Positions 45,077 to 55,466 are shown, numbered from the stretch's first letter. The stretch: 64,000 nucleotides of DNA from Propionibacterium sp. oral taxon 192 str. F0372 (GCF_000413315.1 NZ_KE340297.1:2178581-2242580); one strand, 5' to 3'. Notes: generated by a model not told the origin, from the sequence alone. Numbers and translations: made by a program.

Positions 45077-46477
45077 ATGAGCGCAGATTTCGACGTAGTT
45101 GTCCTTGGGGCTGGTCCCGGTGGTTATGTCGCCGCCATCCGAGCCGCCCAGCTTGGCCTGAAGACGGCAATCATCGAGAAGCAGTGGTGGGGAGGCGTGT
45201 GCCTGAACGTGGGATGCATTCCCACTAAGTCCCTGTTGCGCAACGCCGAGATCGCCCACATCGTGACCAAGGAGGCCGATCTGTTCGGCATCAATGGTGA
45301 GGTCACCTTGGATTACTCGAAGGCCTTCTCCCGATCTCGTGCGGTGTCCGACCGGATGGTCAAGGGCATTCACTTCCTGATGAAGAAGAACAAGATCACC
45401 GAGTTCAACGGCTGGGGCACCTTCGTAGATGCCCACACCTTGGATGTGACCACAGACGATGGTGGTACTCAGAAAGTATCCTTCGCTAACTGCATCATCG
45501 CCACCGGAGCCACCGCGAAGCTGCTGCCTGGAACACAGAAGTCGGCGAATGTGTACACCTACGAAGAGATGATCCTTGCCGAGCAGTTGCCGTCGTCGAT
45601 CATTATCGGCGGCTCCGGAGCGATCGGCACCGAATTCGCCTATGTGCTGGTCAACTACGGGGTTGATGTGACCATCGTTGAGTATGCCGATCGCATGGTC
45701 CCGACCGAGGACCGGGAAATCTCAGCTGAGTTGCTCAAGGCCTACAAGAAGATCGGTATCAAGGTGCTGACCGCGACCGCGGTGAAGTCCGTCGAGGACA
45801 CCGGCTCAGGGGTTCGGGTTACTGTGGAACCCGCAGCGGGCGGTGAACAGGAGGTACTTGAGGCCGACAAGATGCTCCAGGCTATGGGATTCGCTCCCAG
45901 AGTGGACGGCTACGGGTTGGAAAACACTGGTGTGGCGATCACCGAGCGCGGCGCGATCGACATTGACGACTTCTGCCGGACCAATGTCCCGGGCATCTAC
46001 GCGATCGGTGACGTCACTGCGAAGATGATGCTCGCCCACACCGCCGAGGCCCAGGGCGTCGTCGCTGCCGAGACCATCGCAGGGGCCGAGACCATGCCGG
46101 TGAACTATGCGATGATCCCGCGAGCCACCTACTGCCAGCCACAGATCGGTACCTTCGGGTTGTCCGAGCAGCAGGCCAAGGATGCCGGGTTCAACGTCAA
46201 GGTCTCCAAGTTCCCCTTCGCAGCAAACGGCAAGGCTTGGGGTCTGGGCGATGGTATTGGTTTCGTCAAACTGATCGCCGATGCGACCCACAACGAGATT
46301 CTCGGTCTGACGATGATTGGCCCCGATGTCTCTGAGCTGTTGCCTGAGTACCAGTTGGCTCAACAATACGATCTCACCGCCGACGAGGTCGGTCGTGTGG
46401 TGCACGCCCATCCGTCGCTGTCTGAGGCATTGAAGGAGGTCGCCGAGGGCATTGGCGGCCACATGATTAACTTCTGA
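45077..46477 (+). CDS. lpdA: Dihydrolipoyl dehydrogenase
   Basis: The E3 component of 2-oxoacid dehydrogenase complexes. The 466 aa protein has FAD motif [10 protein letters not shown], the redox disulfide CLNVGC (Cys42, Cys47), NAD motif [11 protein letters not shown], and the C-terminal His-Glu region [13 protein letters not shown] 45077 is set by [11 protein letters not shown] and by the leaderless -10 box. It stands alone, followed by a strong terminator. Confidence 0.96.
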   Translation: MSADFDVVVLGAGPGGYVAAIRAAQLGLKTAIIEKQWWGGVCLNVGCIPTKSLLRNAEIAHIVTKEADLFGINGEVTLDYSKAFSRSRAVSDRMVKGIHFLMKKNKITEFNGWGTFVDAHTLDVTTDDGGTQKVSFANCIIATGATAKLLPGTQKSANVYTYEEMILAEQLPSSIIIGGSGAIGTEFAYVLVNYGVDVTIVEYADRMVPTEDREISAELLKAYKKIGIKVLTATAVKSVEDTGSGVRVTVEPAAGGEQEVLEADKMLQAMGFAPRVDGYGLENTGVAITERGAIDIDDFCRTNVPGIYAIGDVTAKMMLAHTAEAQGVVAAETIAGAETMPVNYAMIPRATYCQPQIGTFGLSEQQAKDAGFNVKVSKFPFAANGKAWGLGDGIGFVKLIADATHNEILGLTMIGPDVSELLPEYQLAQQYDLTADEVGRVVHAHPSLSEALKEVAEGIGGHMINF

Positions 46478-46496
46478 TCGTCGATCCCTTCCTTCA

Positions 46497-46530
46497 CCAG
46501 CCCCCGCACCAGATTCGATGCGGGGGTTGG
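46497..46530 (+). terminator. Terminator hairpin after lpdA
   Basis: CCAGCCCCCGCA and TGCGGGGGTTGG form a 12-bp GC-rich stem (one G-T pair) with a ten-base loop, 20 bases after the lpdA stop and before the convergent yigZ stop. Confidence 0.8.
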
Positions 46531-46563
46531 CTCAAGGGACCTGAGATCAGCTGCCGGTGCTGT

Positions 46564-47220
46564 TCAGCCGACGTCAACCCAGGCTGATTCTCCCGGTTCG
46601 CCGTTTATTTGACCATTGGTGAGTTCTGCGATGAGGACGGCATGGGCATCCAACGCCGCCGCATCGTCATCGACCCAGGTGTGCAGCTTGGCTTGGGCGC
46701 CGTAGTCGATCCCGGATACGTGGATACTCTGAGCACGCAGTATGTTCTCGATGCGTCCCACTTGGTCGTAGGCGAGATTCAAGGTGACTTTGCGCATCAT
46801 CCTCCGGGTTAGGTAGTCGCCCGCATCAAGAGTTTCGGTGGCTGCTTGTGAGTAGGCCTGTACCAGCCCGCCTGTGCCGAGTTTCACACCTCCGAAGTAG
46901 CGGACAACTCCTACCACGACATCGGACAGTTCGGTGTGCCCGGGCGAGGTTTGGCGGGCGGTGATTGCGGTGCGAATGGGGGCACCGGCCGTGCCACTAG
47001 GTTCACCGTCGTCGCTGAAGCGTTGGGTTCGACGGTGTGCCCCGAGCACGAAGGCATGGCACACATGCCGGGCTTCCCGGTTGGCGGCTCGCAGTTCGTC
47101 GAGAAAGCAGCGGGCTTGTTCCTCAGTCTCCACTCGTCGAGCGTGACCGATGAACCTGGATCGTTTGATCTCGATCTCGCAGGTGAAATGTTGGTCTGGA
47201 ACCAGTACAACGTAACTCAT
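46564..47220 (-). CDS. yigZ: YigZ/IMPACT-family protein
   Basis: The 218 aa protein has the IMPACT N-terminal domain (about 12-120: EIKRSRFIGHARRVETEEQA, FSDDGEPSGTAGAP, VVGVVRYFGGVKLGTGGL) and a C-terminal DUF1949-like domain. Its molecular function is unclear; the eukaryotic relative IMPACT inhibits GCN2. ATG overlaps the end of yaaA by four bases, so the two are one operon. Confidence 0.9.
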   Translation of the reverse strand: MSYVVLVPDQHFTCEIEIKRSRFIGHARRVETEEQARCFLDELRAANREARHVCHAFVLGAHRRTQRFSDDGEPSGTAGAPIRTAITARQTSPGHTELSDVVVGVVRYFGGVKLGTGGLVQAYSQAATETLDAGDYLTRRMMRKVTLNLAYDQVGRIENILRAQSIHVSGIDYGAQAKLHTWVDDDAAALDAHAVLIAELTNGQINGEPGESAWVDVG

Positions 47221-47990
47221 GGACGGAAGAAGACCGGTATCTCGGGGGTCGATGCGTTCTTGTCATAGCTGTAGCCATCAATGGCGAAATCCTTCAGAGC
47301 ATCAAGGTCATCAATGCGGTTGCGGATGATCCAGCCGGCCATCAGCCCACGGGCCCGTTTGGCATAGAGGCTGATGAGCTTGCGTTCTCCCGTGGCAGAG
47401 ACGTCTTCGAAACGTGGGGAAACGACCGTTCTGAAACGAGCGAGATCGACTGCGGAGGAGTACTCGGTGGAGGCAAGGTTAACCACGCAACATTGCCCCG
47501 GTGACACTGCCAGATCCTGGGCCATCAGGTCGGTGATGAGATCACCCCAGAACTGGTGCAGATTCTTGCCTCGCCGGGTGGGCACCTTGATGTGCATCTC
47601 AAGCCGGTAAGGCTGGATGAGATCCAAGGGACGCAACAACCCGTAGAGCCCGGACAGGATCCGCAGCACCTGCTGTGCGCGGTCGTAGTCCTCGGTGGTG
47701 AAAGTGGCGGGGGCGTCCAGACCGCGGTAGACATCGCCGTTGAAGGTGCTGATGGCCGGCCGGGCAGTGTCCGGGGTGAACGGGGTCTGGAAGTTACGGT
47801 AGCGCTCAATGGTCAGCACCGCGGTTTTCTCGGAGACTCTCATCATCTCCCGGATCGAGGCCACCGACTGTTTCGACATCACCTTGATCAATTGCTCTGA
47901 TTGATCGAGCAGTCGCGGAGTCGTATGAACAGTGGGCACGACGGGAGTGGTCACATCGAAGGTCTTGGCAGGGGAGAGCAACACGATCAC
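47217..47990 (-). CDS. yaaA: YaaA-family (DUF328) peroxide-stress protein
   Basis: The 257 aa protein begins IVLLSPAKTFD and has FNGDVYRGLDA, RILSGLYGLLRPLDLIQPYRLEM and NLASTEYSSAV, all typical of YaaA, which lowers intracellular iron damage during H2O2 stress in E. coli and binds DNA. GTG start with a -10 box six bases upstream. The overlapping yigZ is downstream. Confidence 0.9.
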   Translation of the reverse strand: MIVLLSPAKTFDVTTPVVPTVHTTPRLLDQSEQLIKVMSKQSVASIREMMRVSEKTAVLTIERYRNFQTPFTPDTARPAISTFNGDVYRGLDAPATFTTEDYDRAQQVLRILSGLYGLLRPLDLIQPYRLEMHIKVPTRRGKNLHQFWGDLITDLMAQDLAVSPGQCCVVNLASTEYSSAVDLARFRTVVSPRFEDVSATGERKLISLYAKRARGLMAGWIIRNRIDDLDALKDFAIDGYSYDKNASTPEIPVFFRP

Positions 47991-47996
47991 TGTTCA

Positions 47997-48002
47997 ACCG
48001 TA
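47997..48002 (-). promoter_or_regulatory. -10 box of a probable leaderless yaaA transcript
   Basis: On the minus strand TACGGT is followed by TGAACA and the GTG start. Confidence 0.45.
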
Positions 48003-48095
48003 CCGTTTCCGCACTGCTTACTGGCCTGACGAGGTCCGGGACGTTGATGCGCCACCAATCGTTTTCTCAGTGGCGTAGTGGTAGACATGGTTGGT

Positions 48096-48101
48096 TAGTC
48101 T
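48096..48101 (+). promoter_or_regulatory. -10 box of the UvrA-like pseudogene
   Basis: TAGTCT is followed by TACGGC and the GTG at 48108; the promoter survives although the gene is broken. Confidence 0.45.
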
Positions 48102-48107
48102 TACGGC

Positions 48108-49907
48108 GTGAATGATTCGGCTGGTCGTGACCTCATCCGAGTGCGCGGTGCACGGGTGAACAATCTGCGCGGGGTTGATGTCGATATACCCAAACGCAGG
48201 CTGACGGTGTTCACTGGAGTGTCCGGGTCTGGTAAGTCGTCGCTGGTCTTCGACACGATCGCCGCGGAATCCCAGCGGATGATCAATGAGACCTATTCGG
48301 CCTTCCTGCAGGGCTACATGCCGACGATCGACCGCCCCGACGTGGATCGTCTCGAAGGCTTGACCCCAGCGATCGCACATCCGTGCCTTCGTGGAGCGAG
48401 TGGTTACCTTCCAGACTTGTCCTGAGTGCGATGGCACCAGGCTCGCTGAGGGCGCCCGTACTTCATTCATCGACGGGGTTTCAATCGCCGATGCTTGTCA
48501 GATGCAGATCACCGATTTGGTGAATTGGGTGCGCGGGCTGAGTCTTCCCCCCGCCAAGCTGCTGATTGATGGCTTGGCTGGGCTGCTGGAAGGATTCGTG
48601 GCCATCGGACTGGGATACCTGAACTTGGCACGGGCCTCGGGAACGCTGAGCGGCGGGGAAGCACAGCGCGTCAAGATGATCCGCCATCTCGGTTCGGCAC
48701 TCACCGACGTCACCTATGTTTTCGACGAACCTTCTGCCGGGCTACATCCTCATGACATCGGTCGGTTGAACAATCTGCTGCTGGCCCTGCGGGACAAGGG
48801 GAACACGGTTCTCGTCGTGGAACACAAACCGGAAGTGGTGCGAATCGCCGATCATGTCGTTGATCTCGGTCCATCCGCGGGTTCCGGTGGCGGGCAGATC
48901 ATCTACGAGGGCGATCCGAAAGGGTTGCGTGGTTCGGACACGCTCACCGGTAAGCATCTGTTTGAGCGAGTGTCGCTGCGCTCTGAAGTACGTCAGCCCA
49001 CCGGGATAATTGAACTGCGTGGAGTGAGCGCCAACAACCTGCACGAGGTCGACGTGGACATCCCGTGCGGAGTACTAACAGTTGTCACCGGAGTTGCCGG
49101 TTCGGGCAAGTCAACCTTGATGGATGCCCTGCTTAACCACCACGATGACGTGATGCTGCTGGACCATGATCAGATCAAGGGATCGCGGCGCTCGACCCCG
49201 GCAACCTTCACGGGCCTTCTGGAGCCAGTGCGCAAGGCCTTCGCCAAGGTCAACGGTGTGAAACGGCCCTGTTCTCCGCGAATTCCGAAGGAGCATGCCC
49301 CGCCTGCAACGGGAACGGCATCATCTTCACACAACTTGGTTTCATGGACGCGGTGCAGTCGACGTGCGAGGCGTGCGGCGGGCTACGGTTCCGCCCCGAA
49401 GTGCTGGAGCACCAGCTTGGTGGACGCAACATTGCGCAGGTCCTCACGATGTCGGTGGCCGAGGGACTGGCGTTTTTCTCTGCCACCGAATCGAAGGTGG
49501 CAGCCGCAACCCGGATTCTGCAGCGGCTCGTTGATGTAGGTCTGGGATATCTGACCCTCGGACAACCATTGACCACCTTGTCAGGAGGGGAAAGGCAACG
49601 TTTGAAACTGGCCGACCGGATGGCCAGCGATGCATCGGTACTGGTGCTGGACGAGCCGACCAGCGGATTGCACATGGCCGATATCCATCACCTGCTTACC
49701 TTGTTGGACAAGCTGGTCGGCTCGGGCCATTCGGTGATCGTCGTGGAGCACCACCTAGCGGTGATTGCCTGTGCCGATTGGATCATCGACATGGGTCCCG
49801 GTGCCGGAACCGATGGGGGTCAGGTCGTGTTCACCGGTACCCCGGGTGACCTAATCACCGAACCCACCACGTTAACCGGTCAGCACTTGGCTCGTTACCT
49901 TTCCTGA
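48108..49907 (+). pseudogene. Broken UvrA-like ABC ATPase (two lesions)
   Basis: The parent was a two-cassette UvrA-like protein of about 800 aa. The first part (48108 to about 48375) has Walker [10 protein letters not shown] and reads [14 protein letters not shown], then a deletion of some 230-250 codons shifts the frame, and homology resumes at [18 protein letters not shown]. It continues through LSGGEAQRVKM, FDEPSAGLHPHD and the second Walker A GVAGSGKST. At about 49265 a single lost base (GTGAAACGGCCCTG) moves the frame, and the rest from FSANSEGACPACNGNG to LSGGERQRLKL, LDEPTSGLHMAD and the end reads in another frame. It is probably dead. Such paralogues protect against DNA-binding drugs in Streptomyces. 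Confidence 0.9.
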
Positions 49908-49948
49908 GCCAGCGACGCGATTATCCGGAATACCGCCTGCGGAAGCGG

Positions 49949-50989
49949 GTGACCAGCAGGCCGCTAGGGTGTTTTGAGTCCGGTGTGCACTTTTTCCTCG
50001 GGATAGCCACAATCTATGATGTGCCCGAGATCGTTACGTCCTCACAACAGTTCTGGGCCGCTCATGCCCGCGGCGAGTTGATTGGGCTGTGCACTTCCGG
50101 GACCTCCACTGGTACAGGTCGGGTAATCGTGCGCACCACGTCGTCTTGGGTGGATTCCTTCGATCTATTGGCCTCGCAATGGAATCTGGGCTCAGGCCAT
50201 CGCTGGTGGATACCAGGCCCGATGACGTCGACGATGAATCTGTTTGCCGCGGTGATGGCCGAGTATCTGGGTAGCGAGTGGGGTCAGGGGCCCGGTGGGG
50301 CGACTATTGGCCAGTTCACTCCGGCGACGCTGCATAGATTCCTCGACCGCAATCCGGGAACGCTGAGCCATGCGATCGTTGCCGGAGCAGGGCTGGATGC
50401 CGGGCTGCGTGATCGTGCCCGGGAGGCTGGTCTACAGGTGCACCACTACTACGGGGCCGCGGAGCTCTCGCTAGTCGCGGTAGGCTCGGCGAGTGATGAT
50501 CTCGTGGCGTTTGATGAGGTCGAGATGGAGGTGCGTGACGGGGTGCTGTGGGTGAGATCCCCATGGTTGAGCTGCGGTTACATGGAACCCAATGAGGATG
50601 CGTCGATGATGTGCGACGAGATGGGTTTCATGACCGTGGGGGACAGGGGCCGGATGGAGGATGGCCGCTTGATCATTGAGGGACGACCCGGTGCGGTGAC
50701 GACAGCTGGGCAGACGGTCAGCTTGGCCCCCCTGGAGAATCGTCTGCGGGCCCAGGCCATCGGTGAGGTTATTCTTGTCGGGGCGCCCAATCCCTTGGTG
50801 GGTGAGGTGTTGACTGCAGTGGTCAGCGATGGCAGGGATCTGCCGCGGCTGCGGTCTTGGGCGCGGGAGAACCTATCCGGTGCCGACCGTCCACGTCGAT
50901 GGATCCACTTATCGACTTTTCCGCTTACCGCATCCGGGAAGATTGATCTCAAGGCGATCAAGATGGCGGTGAGGAAGAGCCATGACTGA
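49949..50989 (+). CDS. Short AMP-forming acyl-CoA ligase-like protein (MenE/VraA type)
   Basis: The 346 aa protein has the adenylate-forming core motifs in order: TSGTSTGTGR (P-loop-like A3, about residue 48), HHYYGAAELS (A5), FMTVGDRGRMEDGRL (A7-A8) and TASGKIDLKAI (A10 Lys). The N-terminal domain is much shorter than in long-chain fatty-acid ligases (about 500 aa), nearer MenE. GTG 49949 is the longest start; the true one may be further in, as the first 25 residues are not family-like. It overlaps the thiolase gene by eight bases, and the pair resembles VraA-VraB of staphylococci. The acid it activates is unknown. Confidence 0.72.
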   Translation: MTSRPLGCFESGVHFFLGIATIYDVPEIVTSSQQFWAAHARGELIGLCTSGTSTGTGRVIVRTTSSWVDSFDLLASQWNLGSGHRWWIPGPMTSTMNLFAAVMAEYLGSEWGQGPGGATIGQFTPATLHRFLDRNPGTLSHAIVAGAGLDAGLRDRAREAGLQVHHYYGAAELSLVAVGSASDDLVAFDEVEMEVRDGVLWVRSPWLSCGYMEPNEDASMMCDEMGFMTVGDRGRMEDGRLIIEGRPGAVTTAGQTVSLAPLENRLRAQAIGEVILVGAPNPLVGEVLTAVVSDGRDLPRLRSWARENLSGADRPRRWIHLSTFPLTASGKIDLKAIKMAVRKSHD

Positions 50990-52112
50990 CAATCCGGTGA
51001 TCGTCGCGGTTCGACGGACCCCGATCGGCACGACGGGTGGTGTGTTCCGAAACCTCGGCGTGGCGGATCTAGCCGCGCCGGTTCTGCGGGTATTGGCTGA
51101 GGCGGTGTCGGATGTTGTGGTCGGTGAGATTGTGCTCGGCAATATCCGCGGCCCCGGCGGAAACCCAGCTCGACTCGCTGGTCTGGCTGCCGGGGTCGGT
51201 GTTGAGGTGCCCGCTGTGAGTGTTGATCGACAGTGTGGTTCGGGCATGGCAGCGCTGGAATACGCTTTCCATAAATGTCGCAGTGTGCCCGGACTGGTGT
51301 TGGCCGGGGGAGTTCAGGCTGCCTCCACCCAGCCGGTCACTATCTGGCCTGAGGGTCACCCGCGTGCGGGGGAATCTTTCACTAAGGCGCCGTTTGCGCC
51401 GACAGGATTCGAGGATCCAGAGTTGGGTATTGCGGCTGATGTGCTCGCCGAGCGCTGCGGGATCACCCGGGAACGTCAAGATCGCTACGCGATTCGTTCG
51501 CACCTCAGGGCTGTTACTGCGCAGCGTGCTGGTGTTTTCGACGAGGAGATCGTCGAGGTCGCGGGACAGAGCCGTGACCAGCGACCGCGGGAGGGCTTCA
51601 CTATTGAGCGGCTCGCCAGGTTCCGTCCGGTTTTTCGTGCGGGCGGGACGGTGACCGCAGCGAATTCCTGTGGGGTGAACGATGGTGCGGCAGCTGTCGC
51701 TATGGTCGACCATGCCACCTGGAGGTCTCTCGGGATCCCGGGTGCAGAGGTGCTGTCATTATGCTCGGTGGGCTGTGTCCCGGCATGGCCCGGCTGGGGA
51801 ATTGTCCCTGCGGTGGAGCGTGCCCTGGAATTGGCGGGCATCGACATTGGTCAAGTCGATGTTGTCGAGTTCAATGAGGCTTTCGCCGCGCAGGTATTGG
51901 CCTGCGCCGATGGGCTTGGCATCGACGAAACCCGGATCTGCATTGAGGGCGGAGCGATTGCTCTAGGGCATCCATGGGCAGCATCGGGGGCCGTCATCGC
52001 CACGAGACTGTTCTCCCAGATCATGCGACGTGGCTCCGGTATTGGCCTAGGCGCCATCGCGATCGGTGGCGGGCAAGGGACCGCGATGGTCGTGCGCCAC
52101 CTCGATCATTAG
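50982..52112 (+). CDS. VraB-like thiolase lacking the second catalytic cysteine
   Basis: The 376 aa thiolase-fold protein keeps the acyl-accepting Cys85 in DRQCGSGMAAL, the NEAFAAQV segment and GGAIALGHPWAASGA with its His. The C-terminal motif that normally holds the general-acid Cys (CIGGG) reads AIAIGGGQG, so this Cys is Ala. The same change is, from memory, present in staphylococcal VraB. It may therefore not be a normal acetyl-CoA acetyltransferase. It overlaps the ligase gene, so ligase and thiolase-like protein probably act on one acyl-CoA. Confidence 0.8.
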   Translation: MTDNPVIVAVRRTPIGTTGGVFRNLGVADLAAPVLRVLAEAVSDVVVGEIVLGNIRGPGGNPARLAGLAAGVGVEVPAVSVDRQCGSGMAALEYAFHKCRSVPGLVLAGGVQAASTQPVTIWPEGHPRAGESFTKAPFAPTGFEDPELGIAADVLAERCGITRERQDRYAIRSHLRAVTAQRAGVFDEEIVEVAGQSRDQRPREGFTIERLARFRPVFRAGGTVTAANSCGVNDGAAAVAMVDHATWRSLGIPGAEVLSLCSVGCVPAWPGWGIVPAVERALELAGIDIGQVDVVEFNEAFAAQVLACADGLGIDETRICIEGGAIALGHPWAASGAVIATRLFSQIMRRGSGIGLGAIAIGGGQGTAMVVRHLDH

Positions 52113-52113
52113 T

Positions 52114-52143
52114 CCGATAATGGACATTATGTCATAATATCGG
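52114..52143. repeat. AT-rich imperfect inverted repeat after the thiolase gene
   Basis: CCGATA and TATCGG flank an AT-rich core containing the palindrome GACATTATGTC (52123-52133). It lies between convergent stop codons, so it could be a terminator; its AT-rich composition is unusual for this DNA. Confidence 0.4.
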
Positions 52144-52184
52144 GCTGAGAACATGCCTAGCATCCCTTTCCGTCATGTCCGGCC

Positions 52185-52505
52185 TCAGTCGATCTGCAAC
52201 TCCCCCATTAGATCCCAGTCATCGCCCTCAATGCTGCGGGAGATGATCCGCGGGGTCTCGGCGAGCAGTGGGCGCATAGTCTCCAGCCCTTTAGCGAAAT
52301 GTGGTGCCTCCACATGCGGTTTGGCGCCTTCGGGGGTGAATCCCTCAACCAGCACGTACTGGTTTGGATCCTCAACGCTGCGGCTCCACTCGAACCACTT
52401 GTTGCCCGGTTCGGCGCGAACCGCCTGGGTAAACTCGGCGACCCGCTCCATCCATGAATCGGCATACTCTGGCTTGACCTGATACTTGACGACGATGAAA
52501 ATCAT
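52185..52505 (-). CDS. Antibiotic biosynthesis monooxygenase-like (YgiN-type) protein
   Basis: The 106 aa protein is a dimeric alpha-beta barrel: MIFIVVKYQVKPEYADSW, EPGNKWFEWSRSVEDPNQYVLVEGF, and HVEAPHFAKGLETM with the conserved His. Relatives act as quinol monooxygenases. ATG 52505 has GAGGATAAGG upstream, which rejects the longer reading to 53066. It follows the MFS gene after 26 bases on the same strand, so both are probably cotranscribed. Confidence 0.85.
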   Translation of the reverse strand: MIFIVVKYQVKPEYADSWMERVAEFTQAVRAEPGNKWFEWSRSVEDPNQYVLVEGFTPEGAKPHVEAPHFAKGLETMRPLLAETPRIISRSIEGDDWDLMGELQID

Positions 52506-52531
52506 GTCCCTTATCCTCGCACAAACGACCA

Positions 52532-53785
52532 TCACACCGGTATGAGGTCGCTCATCTCGCGCTTTACCTTGCGGTTGAGCACCAAAACCATGGTCCACGA
52601 GATGGCCCAGCCGAGCGCTTGGGTACTCATCGCGATCCGCCACCCGGCGAAGGTGGCGCCGAGTATCTGGGTGAGCACACCGATGATGGCGACCAGCATC
52701 ATGGCCATCATGAACCCGCCCATAACCACCATGCCAGAGCCCTTCCCGGTGTCCTGCACTGGCACATAGGTGCGGTTGATGTCGAAGGAGATGTTCGAGG
52801 CTGGGAAGGCCGAACCCATGATGATCATCAGCAGGGTCAGCAACCACAAGGGAGCCTGTCCTGGCAGCGCCAGGATTACCAGCCACACCGCGGCCAAACC
52901 CATCGAGAATCCGAGGGCCAGGTGCACTCGTTTGGTGGGCATCCTGTGCGACAGCAAGCCCATCAGCGGGGCCCACAAAACGGCGGAGAAGACATAAACC
53001 AGAAACAGGTTCCCTGCGATGTCTTTGCTCAGCCCCTGTCCTTGCTGCAAGTAGGAGTATCCCCACATCACGGTGAAGACCAGTGGCACGAAGGCGGTGG
53101 CCATGTGCATGAAATAACCAAGTTGGGCTCCGGGATTATGCAGTACATCGCTGAAGCCTGAACCGCTACCCCGTCTCTTGGGCGCTCTCCGAAGGCTGCG
53201 GATTCCCGGTGCATCCCAGACCAGGAGAAGGTCGAGAACGACCACCACCGCGCAGGTAGTAGCGATGATGATGTGGGCAGTACTCCAGCCGAAGCCTTCC
53301 AGAAGCCGGATGAGGGGTACTGCCGAGGCCCACTGCCCGGCCTGCCCCAACACATAGGTCACTTGTGTAAGCACTGGTGCACGCCGGGCCGGGAACCACT
53401 CGGGGATCCCGCGGATGGCCGACATCCAGATGAGTGAATCCCCCATTCCGATGACGGCTCGCTCGGCGATGCCCAGCACCAGGTTGTCGGTGACTGCGAG
53501 TCCCAGCTGTCCGATCAGGATGATCGAGAATCCGATCGCCAGGGAAGTCCGTCCACCCATCCGGTCCAGAGCGGCACCGGCGGGCATCTGCATCAATGCG
53601 TAGACGACCATTTGCACGACGATAAAGATCGACAACAGCCCAGAGCCGATGCCGAAACGTTCTGCAGCGTGGGTACCCAGGGCTCCGAAGGAGGTGCGAG
53701 AGAACAGGGTGACCGCGAAGGCAAGGGCTCCGATCCCCCAGATGATCCATGGACGAATTAGGCTAGTGGTCGCGGTCTCGGGCAT
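52532..53785 (-). CDS. MFS transporter
   Basis: The 417 aa protein has 12 predicted helices, MPAGAALDRMGGRTSL (motif A) after helix 2, and ERAVIGMGDSLIWMSAIRGIPEWFPARRAP in the region of helix 4, as in anion/organic-acid MFS carriers. A basic loop (RSLRRAPKRRGSGSGF) separates the two halves. It lies with the small monooxygenase-like gene. The substrate cannot be told. Confidence 0.85.
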   Translation of the reverse strand: MPETATTSLIRPWIIWGIGALAFAVTLFSRTSFGALGTHAAERFGIGSGLLSIFIVVQMVVYALMQMPAGAALDRMGGRTSLAIGFSIILIGQLGLAVTDNLVLGIAERAVIGMGDSLIWMSAIRGIPEWFPARRAPVLTQVTYVLGQAGQWASAVPLIRLLEGFGWSTAHIIIATTCAVVVVLDLLLVWDAPGIRSLRRAPKRRGSGSGFSDVLHNPGAQLGYFMHMATAFVPLVFTVMWGYSYLQQGQGLSKDIAGNLFLVYVFSAVLWAPLMGLLSHRMPTKRVHLALGFSMGLAAVWLVILALPGQAPLWLLTLLMIIMGSAFPASNISFDINRTYVPVQDTGKGSGMVVMGGFMMAMMLVAIIGVLTQILGATFAGWRIAMSTQALGWAISWTMVLVLNRKVKREMSDLIPV

Positions 53786-53922
53786 GAGGTCCTCGCAGGG
53801 TCTCGGCAGGAAGGCCCGATCAGGCTACACGCTACACCTGTCGCCAGTCCGGATGACCTTCCAATATCAGTACCTATATCCCAGTACCTGCGATGGATTA
53901 TCGCCGTGAGTCAACGGTCCGC

Positions 53923-55413
53923 TCAGCGCTTGCGGTACAGAGATTTGGTGGCGAAGACCGGTTCAGAGGTCACCTGGATCCCCAGGTTACGGAAAATGCC
54001 CTCGTCAACCGATCCAAGGATCGTCGTGGTATGCACATCGCAGCCCTTGAGTTTGGCCAACTGGTCAAGTGCCTTGCGGGCATTCTCGTCATGGTTCGCC
54101 GATACTGACAAGGCGATGAGCACCTCGTCAGTGTGCAGCCGGGGGTTTTTTGAGCCCAAGTGCTCGGTTTTCAACCGCTGGATCGGCTCAATGGACTCGG
54201 TGGCGAGCAGCTTCACGTTGTCATCGATTCCGGCTAAGGCCTTCAACGAGTCGAGCAGCATCGCCGAGCAGGCACCCAGCAACGGCGAGGTCTTGCCGGT
54301 GATGATTTCCCCGTTGGGAAGCTGGATCGCAGCGGCGGGGGCCCTGGTCTTCTTAGCCACCTCAAGGGCCGGAGCCACCACGGCACGATCGGTGCATTCC
54401 AGACCCATCGAACCCATGATCAGGGCGATGCGTTCGGACTGGATGGGTTCGGCCTCGGTTCGTTGCTCCTCCACCAAAGCCTTATAGTATCGGCGGATGA
54501 TTTCCTGCCGTGATGCCTCCCGGCACGCTTCGTCGTCGCTGATCGACAACCCAGCCATGTTGACGCCCATGTCGGTTGGTGATTTGTACGGGGACGAACC
54601 GAGGATCTGCTCGAAGAGTTTGTTCAGCACCGGGAAGATCTCCACATCCCGGTTGTAGTTGACCACCTGTTCCCCGTAGGCCGCCAAGTGGAAGGGGTCG
54701 ATCATGTTGACGTCGTCCAGATCGGCGGTGGCTGCCTCGTAAGCCAGGTTCACTGGATGATCGAGTGGAAGATTCCAGATTGGGAAGGTCTCAAATTTTG
54801 CATAACCTGAGGTCAATCCGCGCTTATGGTCGTGGTACAACTGGGAAAGACAGGTGGCCATCTTACCCGATCCGGGTCCGGGGGCGGTGACGATCACCAG
54901 ATCGCGCGAGGTTTCCACGTATTCATTGCGACCGTATCCCTCATCGGAGACGATGATCGGGACATTTGAGGGGTAGCCCTTGATCATGTAGTGGCGGAAG
55001 ACCTTGAGACCCAGGCGCTCCAAGCGACGCCTAAAGGCCCGGGCCGCCTTGTTGTCCTCGGTTATCTGGGAGATGACCACAGAGCTGGCCATCAGGCCGT
55101 AGTTGCGGAAGGCGTCGACCAGCCGCAGGACATCCTCCTCGTAGGTGATTCCCAGATCGGCACGTACCTTGTTGTTCGTCAGGTCCTTGGCAGAAATGAC
55201 GATGACGATCTCGGCTTCGTCCTTGAGCCCTTCGAGCATGGTGATCTTGTTATCCGGAGTGAAACCGGGCAGCACACGGGATGCATGCATGTCATCGAAG
55301 AGTTTGCCGCCGAACTCCAAATAGAGCTTGCCCCCGAATTGTGCCCGTCGCTCCCGGATGTGTTCGCTCTGCAAGGTGATGTACTTGGCGCGATCGAATC
55401 CGATGGTGGACAT
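53923..55413 (-). CDS. DUF1846-family protein
   Basis: The 496 aa protein matches DUF1846: [56 protein letters not shown], the phosphate-binding-like [20 protein letters not shown], and [14 protein letters not shown]. The domain has a P-loop-like fold with an NTP or nucleotide ligand suspected; the cellular role is unknown. GGAGGG stands before ATG 55413. It is divergent from trmO. Confidence 0.9.
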   Translation of the reverse strand: MSTIGFDRAKYITLQSEHIRERRAQFGGKLYLEFGGKLFDDMHASRVLPGFTPDNKITMLEGLKDEAEIVIVISAKDLTNNKVRADLGITYEEDVLRLVDAFRNYGLMASSVVISQITEDNKAARAFRRRLERLGLKVFRHYMIKGYPSNVPIIVSDEGYGRNEYVETSRDLVIVTAPGPGSGKMATCLSQLYHDHKRGLTSGYAKFETFPIWNLPLDHPVNLAYEAATADLDDVNMIDPFHLAAYGEQVVNYNRDVEIFPVLNKLFEQILGSSPYKSPTDMGVNMAGLSISDDEACREASRQEIIRRYYKALVEEQRTEAEPIQSERIALIMGSMGLECTDRAVVAPALEVAKKTRAPAAAIQLPNGEIITGKTSPLLGACSAMLLDSLKALAGIDDNVKLLATESIEPIQRLKTEHLGSKNPRLHTDEVLIALSVSANHDENARKALDQLAKLKGCDVHTTTILGSVDEGIFRNLGIQVTSEPVFATKSLYRKR

Positions 55414-55466
55414 GGCCCTCCTATGGTGTCTTTTCGCCCCCGAAGCCTACCCCGGCCTGTGTTCGG

